Numbered from the stretch's first letter, positions 25,683-34,479 are shown. The stretch is 64,000 nucleotides of DNA from Nocardia stercoris (GCF_003696265.1 NZ_RFFH01000009.1:186001-250000); one strand, 5' to 3'. Notes: a model not told the origin generated them from the sequence alone. Program-made: numbers and translations.

Positions 25683-27256
25683 ATTCGACGCGCGTGAGCC
25701 GACGGACCCTGCTGCGGGCGGCCGCGGCGCTCGGGGTCGCGGGCGCGGCCGGTGCCTGGCAGCTGTCGGCCGACTCGCCCGCGAACCGCTTGCATCTGAC
25801 CAGCGCGGCCCGGCTGCCGGAACCGTTCACGGTCCCGCTGCCCCTACCGCCGGTGCTGGCGCCGGTATCGCGCGACGCGACAACCGACTACTACCGGATC
25901 ACCGCACGTCCAGCCGACGTGACTGTGCTGCCCGGGTATTCGACGCGGATCTGGGGCTACAACGGGGTGTTCCCCGGGCCCACGGTGGTATCGGATCGAT
26001 CCCGGCGGACGGTCGTCACGCACCGCAACGAGCTGCCGGTGCCGATGGTGGTGCACCTGCACGGCGGCCACGTCCCCGAGGACTCGGACGGTTATCCGAC
26101 GGATCTGCTGTACCCGGTGGGCGATTCGGGTCAGATGATCGGCATGCCGGGCATGGCGGCACACTCGGATCCGCTGGCGCACACCGCGATCGGCGAGCGG
26201 GACTACAGCTATCCGGCCGGGCAGCCGGCCGCCACGCTCTGGTATCACGACCACCGGATGGACTACACCGGCCCGGCGGTGTGGCGCGGACTGGCCGGAT
26301 TCCATCTCGTCACCGACGAACACGAATCTCGCCTGGGACTGCCGACGGGGGACCGGGATCTCCCATTGCTGCTCGCCGACCGGGCATTCGACGCGCAGGG
26401 CGCGTTCAGCTACCCGGCTCCGGAACCCATGCGCTCACCACAGCCCGGCGCCACGGGCCGATTCGAGCGCGGCGTGCTCGGAGACGTCGTGCTGGTGAAC
26501 GGGGCGCCCTGGCCGCTGCACCGGGTAGCGACCGCCCGCTACCGGTTGCGGCTGCTGAACGGATCCAATGCCCGGGTCTACCGGTTGCGCTTCGACCGGG
26601 CCGGTGGTGCGGTGCCGCTCGTGCAGATCGGCTCTGACGGTGGATTACTCACCGGCCCAGAGGAATTGGCGGAACTCACGATAGCGCCCGGCGAGCGCTA
26701 CGACGTGGTCGTCGACTTCTCCGGGTGTGCGGTCGGGGACCGGATCACCGTCCACAACGATCTCGGTGCCGGAACCACCACGCGCGTCATGTGTTTCGAG
26801 GTCACCGACCGGGTGACGGACACCTCGACCGTTCCCGACCGGCTCGCCGCGGTGGAGACGCTGGACCGGTCGGCGGCGGTCACCACCCGCCGGTTCGCTT
26901 TCCGCCGCGGCACCGACGGCGCCGCGTCGGGCTGGCTTATCAACGGCCGCGCCTACGATCCGGGTACGCCGATCGCCCGGCCCGCCCTCGGTCAGGTGGA
27001 GATCTGGCAGTTGTGGACCGACCTCGACCATCCGATCCACCTGCACCTCAACCAGTTCCAGGTGCTGTCCCGCAACGGCGGCGCACCCGCCCGCACCGAC
27101 CGCGGCTGGAAGGACACGCTGTATCTGACCGCGACCGGCACCGCCGAGATCGCTGTCCGGTTCACCGATTACGCCGGCCGGTTCGTCTTGCACTGCCACA
27201 ACCTCGAGCACGAGGATATGGCCATGATGGCCACCTTCACTACGCTGGCCGGATAG
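25679..27256 (+). CDS. Exported multicopper oxidase (Tat signal)
   Basis: A 525-residue three-domain cupredoxin oxidase. The twin-arginine signal VSRRTLLRAAAALGVAGAAG begins at residue 6. All copper ligand motifs are present: HLHGGH (126-131), WYHDH, HPIHLHLNQF and HCHNLEHEDMAMM, giving type 1 and type 2/3 sites. The methionine after the last His cluster suggests a type 1 Cu with Met as axial ligand. Likely activities include copper(I), bilirubin or phenol oxidation on the outer face. It is the second gene of a MarR-controlled operon, overlapping the membrane gene by GTGA. Confidence 0.92.
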   Translation: MNSTRVSRRTLLRAAAALGVAGAAGAWQLSADSPANRLHLTSAARLPEPFTVPLPLPPVLAPVSRDATTDYYRITARPADVTVLPGYSTRIWGYNGVFPGPTVVSDRSRRTVVTHRNELPVPMVVHLHGGHVPEDSDGYPTDLLYPVGDSGQMIGMPGMAAHSDPLAHTAIGERDYSYPAGQPAATLWYHDHRMDYTGPAVWRGLAGFHLVTDEHESRLGLPTGDRDLPLLLADRAFDAQGAFSYPAPEPMRSPQPGATGRFERGVLGDVVLVNGAPWPLHRVATARYRLRLLNGSNARVYRLRFDRAGGAVPLVQIGSDGGLLTGPEELAELTIAPGERYDVVVDFSGCAVGDRITVHNDLGAGTTTRVMCFEVTDRVTDTSTVPDRLAAVETLDRSAAVTTRRFAFRRGTDGAASGWLINGRAYDPGTPIARPALGQVEIWQLWTDLDHPIHLHLNQFQVLSRNGGAPARTDRGWKDTLYLTATGTAEIAVRFTDYAGRFVLHCHNLEHEDMAMMATFTTLAG

Positions 27257-27353
27257 GTCGACTGTGTCGTTGTTCGGCCATCCGGATGCGCGGAGGCCCG
27301 GATCGCGAGACCATCACTGGGCTCGGTGCTAGGCAACAGAAGGAAATCCGCAC

Positions 27354-29465
27354 ATGATCGACTCCGACCGGCTGTCCACGCTCCTGCACGAGCATCCGGC
27401 GGTGGGCGCGGGTATCGCCGGTCTGTTCGTGATGGGAGCGGTGGTCGCGATCGGTTCCCTGGTGCGAGCCGGCCGCCGGCACGGCATCACCGCCGAACGT
27501 GCGGGCACGTTGCTGTCGGCGGCCCTGGCGACCGGGGTCAGCGCGCAGGGTATGTGGGTGTTCTTCGGCCGCTCACTGCATCTGACGCTGTCGCTGCGGA
27601 TCATGTTCTTCGCCTTCCTGGAGATCATGGTGCTCACCTCCGCACTGCGGGCCCGGGCCGCCCAGCAGGACGGCGGCAGCGCGGGCGCCGACGGCATCGC
27701 GATGTGGGTGCTCACCTGTCTGTCGGCGGTGCTGGCCGCCACCGACGCCGACGATATCGGCACCGTCGCGATCCGACTCACCGCGCCGCTGGTGGCCGCC
27801 TGGGGCTGGGAACGCAGCATGGCGCTGGAGCGCCGCCGCAGCGGCAAGCGCGACGGCGTCCACTGGCGGATCACGCCCGAGCGCATCCTGATCCGCTTGG
27901 GACTGGCCGATCCGACCGACCGCACCGCGAGCCAGGTGGCGACCGCCCGCCGCCTGGTCGATGTGGCGCTGGCCGCCGACCACGCCCGCACCCTGCGCGC
28001 GACCGGTGTCGGCGGCCGGCGGATGGAAGGCGCGGTCCGCAAGCTCCGCAAGTCCATGCGCCGTGCCGTCGAGGACGGCGGCCTGGTGGACAACGAGCGC
28101 GCGCCCCGCGAGGTGCTGCTCGACAATCTGCGCGTCCTGTCCGGCGCCACAGCACTTCTCGACCTCGAACTCGCCGACCCGTGGATCGCGGAACCCGCGG
28201 CGCGACCCGGAGTCGCCCCGGACCGGACACCGATCTCCACTGCCGCCCGCCCGGACATGTTGCTGGGCAACGGTTCCGTGCCGGTGCGTGATGATGTGGT
28301 GCCGCGCGCCGCGCACGGAGTCCGGCCGAACGGGGTGTGGGGGAACGGTTTACAGCTCCCCGACGGCAGTGCCGCAGCAGTGCCATCCGGAAACCCGGCA
28401 GCCATGTGGGGCAACGGATTCGCTGGGAGCGACCCACGAGTCCCTATCCCCGGGGTCGCGCATGACGGTGATCCGGATCCGAACCAGGTGCAAGGCAACG
28501 GTTCCGGGGCGGGCGGCGCTGCGGCCGCCGATCCGGTCACCGACCGAACGGGCGACCTGGGCTTCGGGCCGGGTGCCCAGGCCGAGCCCACCGCGAACCG
28601 GGTGCAGGGCAACGGCTTCGGGCCGGGTGCCCAAGCCGAGCCGATCGCGAACCGGTTGCAGGGCAACGGCTTCGGGCCGGGTGCCCAGGCCGAGCCGGTC
28701 GCGAACCGAGTGCAGGGCAACGCCTTGGGGCCGGGTGCCCCGGTCGCGAACCGGGTGCAGGGCAACGGCTTCGGCCCTGGTGCAACTTCGCGCGCGGACG
28801 GCACCGGGAACCGTGTTCAGGACGCCGGCTTGGAGCCGGGTGCTGCTCCAAGCGGCGAGGCCGACCCGGACGCGAGCCGAGCGCAGGGACGAGGCACCGC
28901 CCCAGCCGAAAACGCTCCCCTCGATCCGGTGGGACAGTCCGCTTCCGAGCCGGAGGCCGGACCGGATGAGACCTCGCAGCCACGGACCGGTGCCCGCCGC
29001 AGGACGGGACGCCCTCCGGCCGACTCCGCGCCGGCCCGCGTGCGGCCGAACCCGCTGCCGGACGACGAATCTCGTGGCAACGGTCCGATGTCGGCCGGCC
29101 AGCAGAAGGTCCGCCGTGACCCGGCGGTCCGCGCTCGCGTCCGCGAACTCCGCGCCGCCGACAAACCCACCGCGGAGATAGCCGCCGAACTCGGCGTCAG
29201 CACCCGGACCGTCGGCCGCATACTGGCCGACATGGAGGCCGCCGCCGCCCAGAGCGCGGGCCCCTGGCCCCCGGCCCCGAAGCCGGTGCCGCCCGCCCCG
29301 AAGCCGGTCCCGCCCAGCCCACCGGTGCTGAACCCCGCAGACGACGTGAACCCCGCCCGCGCCCTGATCTCCTCCTGGGACACCGGCTTTCACGCCATCA
29401 ACGCCACCGCCATCGCGAATGCCAACGCGAAACACAACGCCAACAATGGAAGCCAGGACATCTAG
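27354..29465 (+). CDS. DUF2637 protein with GNG repeats and C-terminal helix-turn-helix
   Basis: A 703-residue protein. The first 155 residues hold about four membrane helices with the DUF2637 character (VSAQGMWVFFGRSLH and ATDADDIGTVAIRL), a family common in actinobacterial conjugative elements (Spd-like). Next comes a basic helical segment, then a long low-complexity linker with repeated GNG units (MLLGNGS, VWGNGLQ, MWGNGFA, VQGNGSG) that becomes a true tandem array. Residues about 587-630 form a Homeodomain-like HTH (VRELRAADKPTAEIAAELG, STRTVGRILADME). The ATG at 27354 has AAGGAA. It may couple a membrane sensor to DNA; that is inference. Confidence 0.72.
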   Translation: MIDSDRLSTLLHEHPAVGAGIAGLFVMGAVVAIGSLVRAGRRHGITAERAGTLLSAALATGVSAQGMWVFFGRSLHLTLSLRIMFFAFLEIMVLTSALRARAAQQDGGSAGADGIAMWVLTCLSAVLAATDADDIGTVAIRLTAPLVAAWGWERSMALERRRSGKRDGVHWRITPERILIRLGLADPTDRTASQVATARRLVDVALAADHARTLRATGVGGRRMEGAVRKLRKSMRRAVEDGGLVDNERAPREVLLDNLRVLSGATALLDLELADPWIAEPAARPGVAPDRTPISTAARPDMLLGNGSVPVRDDVVPRAAHGVRPNGVWGNGLQLPDGSAAAVPSGNPAAMWGNGFAGSDPRVPIPGVAHDGDPDPNQVQGNGSGAGGAAAADPVTDRTGDLGFGPGAQAEPTANRVQGNGFGPGAQAEPIANRLQGNGFGPGAQAEPVANRVQGNALGPGAPVANRVQGNGFGPGATSRADGTGNRVQDAGLEPGAAPSGEADPDASRAQGRGTAPAENAPLDPVGQSASEPEAGPDETSQPRTGARRRTGRPPADSAPARVRPNPLPDDESRGNGPMSAGQQKVRRDPAVRARVRELRAADKPTAEIAAELGVSTRTVGRILADMEAAAAQSAGPWPPAPKPVPPAPKPVPPSPPVLNPADDVNPARALISSWDTGFHAINATAIANANAKHNANNGSQDI
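28563..28829 (+). repeat. 54-bp in-frame tandem repeats
   Basis: Three near-identical 54-bp units (28563-28616, 28617-28670, 28671-28724), one of 45 bp (28725-28769) and one degenerate 60-bp unit (28770-28829). They encode FGPGAQAEPxANRVQGNG and variants. Lengths are multiples of three, so copy number could change without breaking the frame. Confidence 0.9.
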
Positions 29466-29726
29466 TTCATTCTTGACGCGAATTGTCTTGCGTAAGTGTG
29501 AAACTAGCTCGATCCTGCAGTAGAGTGGCTGCTACTTCCTTCCGAGGGGCGATGGACACGGTCCAGGCATCGCGCCCAGGGAGGAGGTGGTGGGGATTCG
29601 AGATAGTTTGACCCGCAGCGCATGCGATCCAGTGGCTCGATTGGATGCGAAGTGCGGTACCGCGACGGTTGCGGCGAGTTTGTTGCAGACCTGCAGCCCG
29701 TCGGAAGAGGCGCACCAGTTGGTGGG

Positions 29727-29843
29727 ATGGCGAAGCATCGACGACCGAAGGGTAACGCCCCGGTCGACTACGGCATCGTGTTTGCAGCAAGTGCCGTAAT
29801 CGCCGGGGTGCTTATTCTGGTCCGCTGGATGTGGAGCAGATAG
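29727..29843 (+). CDS. Possible 38-residue single-helix membrane protein
   Basis: MAKHRRPKGNAPVDYGIVFA begins a 38-residue peptide that continues as one hydrophobic helix and ends in WMWSR. The basic start followed by a helix and a charged end is typical of a small membrane protein. Only a weak GGTGGG precedes the ATG at 29727. Another frame, from a GTG at 29587 with a strong GGGAGGAGG, overlaps it and encodes a 70-residue sequence without recognisable features. Either, or neither, may be the real gene. The region 29466-29726 otherwise shows no gene. A hairpin follows the stop. Confidence 0.4.
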   Translation: MAKHRRPKGNAPVDYGIVFAASAVIAGVLILVRWMWSR

Positions 29844-29853
29844 GAACCCCGCA

Positions 29854-29884
29854 GGTAGGACGTCGTTCGCAGCGGCGTCCTACC
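29854..29884. terminator. Hairpin terminator between the small ORF and aroB
   Basis: A 9-bp perfect stem (GGTAGGACG at 29854-29862, CGTCCTACC at 29876-29884) with a 13-nt loop. It lies between the 29843 stop and the convergent aroB. Confidence 0.6.
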
Positions 29885-30002
29885 GCCCACCATCACCGAA
29901 GTGATGGGGTCACTGTACGCCGAGGCACCTCGATCTGCGGCAATGTGTGGCCCGACCGGGCGAGATCGGCGGGATCTGCCCGGTTCGGGTGGCGTCGGAG
30001 CC

Positions 30003-31121
30003 CTACAGCAGGATTGCCCCGCCGGACGGGCTCGCGTCGCGCGCGATGGTGGCGTAGGTGGCGGCCAGCAGGGACGGGTCGGGGGCCTCCAGGCGGCCGG
30101 GCTTGGCCAGGCCGTCGAGGACCACGAAGCGGAGCATGCCCGCGCGAGTCTTCTTGTCGCCCTGCATGGAATCCATCAGCTGCGGGAGCGCGTCGGCGTC
30201 GTAGGTGGTGGGCAGGCCGACGCTCTCCAGGATCGTGCGGTGCCGGTCGGCGGTCGCGTCGTCGAGGCGGCCGGCGAGGCGGCCGAGTTCGGCGGCGAAC
30301 ACCAGGCCCACCGAGACCGCGGCGCCGTGGCGCCAGCGGTAGCGCTCGCGGCGCTCGATGGCGTGGCCGAGAGTGTGCCCGTAGTTGAGGATTTCGCGCA
30401 GGCTCGATTCCTTGAGGTCGGCGGCCACCACGTCGGCCTTGACCTGGATGGCCCGGCGGACCAGCTCGGGCAGCACGTCGCCGGTGGGGTCGAGCGCGGC
30501 CTGCGGGTCGGCTTCGACCAGGTCGAGGATCACCGGGTCGGCGATGAAACCGGCCTTGATGATCTCGGCCATGCCGGCCACGATCTCGTTGTGCGGCACC
30601 GTTTCCAGGGTCGCGAGGTCGACCAGGACGGCGGCCGGTTCGTGGAAGCAGCCCACCAGGTTCTTGCCGGCCTCGGTGTTGATGCCCGTCTTGCCGCCGA
30701 CCGCGGCGTCCACCATCGCCAGCAGCGTGGTGGGCACGTGGACGACGGTCACGCCGCGCATCCAGGTGGCGGCCACGAAACCGGCCAGATCGGTGGCGGC
30801 GCCGCCACCGAGGCTGATCACCACATCCTGGCGGGTGAGGCCGATCCGGCCCAGCACCTCCCAGCAGAAGCCGGCGACGGCCAGGTCCTTCCCGGCCTCG
30901 GCGTCCGGGATCTCGATCCGGTGGGCGTCGATCCCCTTGTCCGCCAGCGCCTTCCGGACCACCTCGGCGGTCTCGGTGAGCGGCGGCTGGTGGAAGATCG
31001 CGACGGTCCGCACGCCGTTGCGAGCGGTGACCTGATCGACCAGGTCACCCAGCAGCCCGCGGCCGATGATGACCGGGTACGGGTCGGCGGTGCGGACCTC
31101 GATGCGGGTCGGCTCAGTCAT
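30003..31121 (-). CDS. aroB: 3-dehydroquinate synthase
   Basis: A 372-residue enzyme of the shikimate pathway (DAHP to 3-dehydroquinate, NAD and a divalent metal). Seen: the NAD loop VISLGGGAATDLAGFVAATW, VPTTLLAMVDAAVGGKTGIN, the metal-ligand region GMAEIIKAGF, LREILNYGHTLGHAIE and RWRHGAAVSVG. The ATG at 31121 overlaps the end of aroK by 8 nt, so translation is probably coupled. The reading frame stays open upstream to 31583, but that part lies inside the AroK tail and is not part of this protein. No 3-dehydroquinate dehydratase gene follows it, unlike in M. tuberculosis. Confidence 0.95.
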   Translation of the reverse strand: MTEPTRIEVRTADPYPVIIGRGLLGDLVDQVTARNGVRTVAIFHQPPLTETAEVVRKALADKGIDAHRIEIPDAEAGKDLAVAGFCWEVLGRIGLTRQDVVISLGGGAATDLAGFVAATWMRGVTVVHVPTTLLAMVDAAVGGKTGINTEAGKNLVGCFHEPAAVLVDLATLETVPHNEIVAGMAEIIKAGFIADPVILDLVEADPQAALDPTGDVLPELVRRAIQVKADVVAADLKESSLREILNYGHTLGHAIERRERYRWRHGAAVSVGLVFAAELGRLAGRLDDATADRHRTILESVGLPTTYDADALPQLMDSMQGDKKTRAGMLRFVVLDGLAKPGRLEAPDPSLLAATYATIARDASPSGGAILL

Positions 31122-32712
31122 TGGTGCGGGTCTCCGATTCTCGTGGTGCGGATACGGTTCGGGTGCGGGCCCGGCGGGAACGGGCACGGCGCGACCGGCC
31201 GGGTGTCGCGGCAGCGGCGGACCCGACAGCCGGGGAGCTCGCCCGGTATTCGGCGCGGGACGCGTCGTCACCGATTGCGGCCGTTCGGGTCTCGATATGC
31301 GATCCGGCGCCGGTGGGTTCGCCGACCGCTGTGCGGACGTCGCCGCCGGAAGCTGCCGCACTACGCGCGCCCGGCGCACCCGCCGGGCGGATCGTGCCGC
31401 CGCTGCCCGCGGCCGTACCCGTTCCGGCGCGGGATCCGGCGAGCTCGCCACCCACCGGCCGGGCGTCGCCACCCGAGACTGCCGCACCCGTCGCGCCTTT
31501 TGTGTCGAAACCGACTGTGACCGTTGGGTTGTCGGCGCGCGATCCGCCACTGGAAGGGATCTCGCCCCCCGACGTCGCCGCACTGTGTGCCGTCGGCGCG
31601 CCGGCCGGGCGGGACGCGCTGCGCCGTCGAGATCGGTTGCCGGACACCGTGATCCGATCGCCTGCCGCGCTGCTCGCCGCGGCAGGGGCGGCGACCGTTG
31701 TGCCGCCGGTGGCTACGGTCGCGCCCCCGCGGTCTCCGCCGGTTGCGCTACCCGTCGCTGTGCCTCGGCCTCCGCCGGTGGTGCTGTCCGTCGCCGCACC
31801 TTGGCCTCCGCCCGAAGCCGCACCGCGGTCCGCGTCGGCGGTAATGCCTTTCCCCGCAACGCGATCACCACCACGGCCGCGCCCACCGCGAGACCGGCGC
31901 GACCGCGTACCGGCGGCACGCTCGGGCCGCACCGCGACCGTGTCGCCCCGCGCCTCGCTCGCCGATTCCGTTCCCTCCGGAGTGCCGGCCACCGGCGGGA
32001 CAGCGGCGGAGCGATTGCGTCCACCACGCCGAGCTCGCCGCCGCCGCGACGGCGCAACGCTTTCGGCGGCCGTATCCCCGGTCTCCGGCGCCTTCGGCGT
32101 ACCGGCAGCGGCCTCGCCGCGACCGCGCCGGCGGCGGGAGGGCCGCCGCCCGGACGACCCGGTGCTGGGCGTGCTCGCGGGCTCTGGTTGCGGCTCGATG
32201 CCGAGTTTGGTGAGGATGCTGCGGACCACCCGCCCGGGGCTGCGGCCGTCGGTCCGGACCCGGACCGAGGCGACCTCCCGATACAGCGGCCGCCGGATCC
32301 GCATCAGCTCCTTGTACTTGGCGTCGGGATCGCCGACCGCCAGCAGGGGCCGGTTGGTGCTGTTCCCGGTGCGCCGAAGTCCCTCAGCCACACTGATTTC
32401 CAGATACACCACGGTGCGCCCGCGCAGCAGTTCCCGGGTGCTCGCCGACAGCACCGCGCCACCGCCGAGCGACACCACGCCCGGGTGGGTCTGCACGGCG
32501 TGCTTGACGATCCGCTCCTCGATGCGACGGAACTCCGGTTCCCCGTCGGTGGCGAAGATCTCGGGAATGGTGCGTCCGGTATCGGCTTCGATGCCGGCAT
32601 CGGTGTCGAACAGTTCGACCCCCAGCTCCTTGGCGAGCTTGCGGCCGATCGTGGACTTGCCGGCACCGGGCGGTCCGACGAGTACCACAGCCGGCCGCCG
32701 GGGGTCGGTCAT
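31114..32712 (-). CDS. aroK: Shikimate kinase with a ~360-residue disordered C-terminal tail
   Basis: Residues 1-172 are a normal shikimate kinase (ATP-dependent 3-phosphorylation of shikimate): Walker A VGPPGAGKSTIGR, FDTDAGIE, EFRRIEE, SLGGGAV and the lid STNRPLL. The usual protein ends here (about 175 residues). This one runs on for about 360 residues of Arg, Gly, Ser, Ala and Thr, with clusters such as SRRRRGRG, RRRRARRGGRNR, SRRSRGGRGRGGDR and RSRRARSRRARTRT. The tail is predicted disordered and highly basic, like RGG-type RNA-binding tails. The stop overlaps the aroB start by 8 nt, which supports the long form. The ATG at 32712 starts MTDPRRPAVVLVG. Confidence 0.88.
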   Translation of the reverse strand: MTDPRRPAVVLVGPPGAGKSTIGRKLAKELGVELFDTDAGIEADTGRTIPEIFATDGEPEFRRIEERIVKHAVQTHPGVVSLGGGAVLSASTRELLRGRTVVYLEISVAEGLRRTGNSTNRPLLAVGDPDAKYKELMRIRRPLYREVASVRVRTDGRSPGRVVRSILTKLGIEPQPEPASTPSTGSSGRRPSRRRRGRGEAAAGTPKAPETGDTAAESVAPSRRRRARRGGRNRSAAVPPVAGTPEGTESASEARGDTVAVRPERAAGTRSRRSRGGRGRGGDRVAGKGITADADRGAASGGGQGAATDSTTGGGRGTATGSATGGDRGGATVATGGTTVAAPAAASSAAGDRITVSGNRSRRRSASRPAGAPTAHSAATSGGEIPSSGGSRADNPTVTVGFDTKGATGAAVSGGDARPVGGELAGSRAGTGTAAGSGGTIRPAGAPGARSAAASGGDVRTAVGEPTGAGSHIETRTAAIGDDASRAEYRASSPAVGSAAAATPGRSRRARSRRARTRTVSAPRESETRTND

Positions 32713-32764
32713 GACGATCACAGCCGCCGGACGCGGGTCGCCCGCGACGGTTCGGGCCGCGACA

Positions 32765-33964
32765 TCACGACTCCCGCGGCAGGTGCGGGCGCGCGGCGAT
32801 CCGCTTCAGGTATCCGGCGAGGTTGTCGGTGGTCTCGGCGAGGGAGTCGCCGCCGAACTTCTCTAGCGCGGCCTGCGCCACCACGAGCGCCACCATGGAC
32901 TCGGCGACGACACCGGCCGCCGGGACCGCGCACACATCCGAACGCTGGTGGATGGCAACGGCTTCCGCGCCGGTGGCCATGTCGACGGTGGCCAGCGCGC
33001 GCGGCACGGTGGAGATCGGCTTCATGGCGGCCCGGACCCGCAGCGCCTCGCCGTTGGTCATGCCGCCCTCGAGCCCGCCGGCCCGGTTCGTGGAGCGCAG
33101 CACACCGTCGGGCCCCGGGCGCATCTCGTCGTGGGCCTGGCTGCCGCGGCGGCGCGCGGTCTCGAAACCGTCGCCGACCTCGACGCCCTTGATCGCCTGG
33201 ATGCCCATCAGGGCCGCGGCCAGTCGCGAGTCGAGCCGCTGCTCACCGCTGACGAACGAGCCCAGGCCGACGGGCAGACCGGTGACCACGACCTCGACCA
33301 CACCGCCGAGGGTGTCGCCGTCGCGCTTGGCGGCCTCGATCTCCGCGATCATGGCGGCCTCGGCGTCCTTGTCGAACGCGCGCACCGGGGATTCGTCGAT
33401 GGCGGCCAGATCGCCGGCGCCCGGGACCAGCCCGGTGGTGTCGGCGGCGGTGCCGATCGACACCACGTGCGACACCACCTCGGCGCCCAGCGCCTGGCGC
33501 AGGAACTGCCGGGCGATCGTGCCGGCGGCGACCCGGGCCGCGGTCTCGCGCGCGCTGGCGCGCTCCAGGACCGGGCGGGCGTCGTCGAAGTTGTACTTGA
33601 GCATGCCGGAGTAGTCGGCGTGGCCCGGCCGGGGCCGGGTGAGCGGCGCGTTGCGGGCCATATCGGCGAGGTCGGCCGGGTCGACCGGGTCGGGGGACAT
33701 GACCTGGGTCCACTTCGGCCACTCCGAGTTCGCGATCTCGATCGCGATCGGGCCGCCGAGGGTGCGGCCGTGGCGCACGCCGCCGATCAGCGTGACCTTG
33801 TCGGCCTCGAACTTCATTCGGGCACCGCGGCCGTAGCCCAGGCGGCGGCGCGCGAGCTGGGCAGCGATGTCGGCGGAGGTCACCTCGACCCCGGCGACCA
33901 TGCCCTCGAGGAGGGCCACGAGGGCGGGACCGTGAGACTCACCTGCAGTAATCCAGCGCAACAC
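32765..33964 (-). CDS. aroC: Chorismate synthase
   Basis: A 399-residue FMN-dependent enzyme making chorismate from EPSP, the last common step of aromatic synthesis. Signature blocks: LRWITAGESHGPALVALLEG, RRLGYGRGARM, RPRPGHADYSGMLKY, RASARETAARVAAG, GDGFETARRRGSQAHDE and RSDVCAVPAAGVVAESMVA. The GTG at 33964 has GGAAAG 9 nt upstream and fits homologues; an ATG 9 nt earlier is too close to that site. It precedes aroK by 52 nt on the same strand, forming an aroC-aroK-aroB operon. Confidence 0.96.
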   Translation of the reverse strand: MLRWITAGESHGPALVALLEGMVAGVEVTSADIAAQLARRRLGYGRGARMKFEADKVTLIGGVRHGRTLGGPIAIEIANSEWPKWTQVMSPDPVDPADLADMARNAPLTRPRPGHADYSGMLKYNFDDARPVLERASARETAARVAAGTIARQFLRQALGAEVVSHVVSIGTAADTTGLVPGAGDLAAIDESPVRAFDKDAEAAMIAEIEAAKRDGDTLGGVVEVVVTGLPVGLGSFVSGEQRLDSRLAAALMGIQAIKGVEVGDGFETARRRGSQAHDEMRPGPDGVLRSTNRAGGLEGGMTNGEALRVRAAMKPISTVPRALATVDMATGAEAVAIHQRSDVCAVPAAGVVAESMVALVVAQAALEKFGGDSLAETTDNLAGYLKRIAARPHLPRES

Positions 33965-34050
33965 GATCACCATCTTTCCACGTCAGCACCCTGGAGCGGA
34001 CATCCGGTCCGGCGCGCGCCCGTGGACGCGATCCGGAGGTGGCGGCCGTC

Positions 34051-34479
34051 TCACCCGCTCAGAGCCAGGGCCAGCAGCGTCGCCCCGCACATGGCCGGAC
34101 CGTGGGGGACCGGTTGCCCGCGCGGCGCGCCCCGCGTGAGCAACGCCGTCGCGGCCAGGGCGGTCAGTATCGGCGCGGCGATCGCCGCGGCCAGCCAGGC
34201 CCGCGCACCGCCGAGAGCGGCCGCGGCGCCGAGCCCGACCGCGAGTTTGACGTCACCGGCGCCGCACGCGCTCGGCGCCCCGAGGTGGATCAGCAGGTAC
34301 GGGCCGGCCAGCAGCAACGCCCCGGCGAGCGCCGGCGCGAGGCGGCCGCCACCCGCCGCGTACCCGAGTGTCCCGGCGGCGCCGGGCAGGGTGAGCAGGT
34401 CGGGCAGCCGGCGGGTGCGCGCATCGATCACGGTCAAGGGCACACACCAGGCGAGCAGGACCGCGAATGGTGTCGTCAT
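34051..34479 (-). CDS. A24-family prepilin peptidase, short form
   Basis: A 142-residue membrane aspartic protease of the type IV prepilin peptidase class, lacking the N-terminal methylase domain. Both catalytic aspartates are visible: Asp19 in VIDARTRRLPD and Asp76 in GAGDVKLAVG. About five membrane helices make up the rest. M. tuberculosis has a similar gene (Rv2551c) between aroE and aroC. Its likely substrates are prepilins of a Flp/Tad-type pilus, none of which are encoded here. The ATG at 34479 precedes the family N-terminus; the frame is open further upstream only because of antisense coding in pepQ. Confidence 0.82.
   Translation of the reverse strand: MTTPFAVLLAWCVPLTVIDARTRRLPDLLTLPGAAGTLGYAAGGGRLAPALAGALLLAGPYLLIHLGAPSACGAGDVKLAVGLGAAAALGGARAWLAAAIAAPILTALAATALLTRGAPRGQPVPHGPAMCGATLLALALSG

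Noticed and set aside
28563..28829. Tandem repeats considered as a CRISPR array
   Set aside because: The repeats are in-frame coding units of 54 bp without unique spacers and lie inside a single gene; no cas genes are present.
31122..31583. 154-codon N-terminal extension of AroB
   Set aside because: It lies within the AroK tail in another frame, and the ATG at 31121 gives the normal AroB start.
31121..32866. Long plus-strand frame opposite the AroK tail
   Set aside because: It begins at the position of the aroB start on the other strand, has no ribosome site and is rich in Pro/Arg as expected for a reverse complement of a Gly/Arg/Ala tail.
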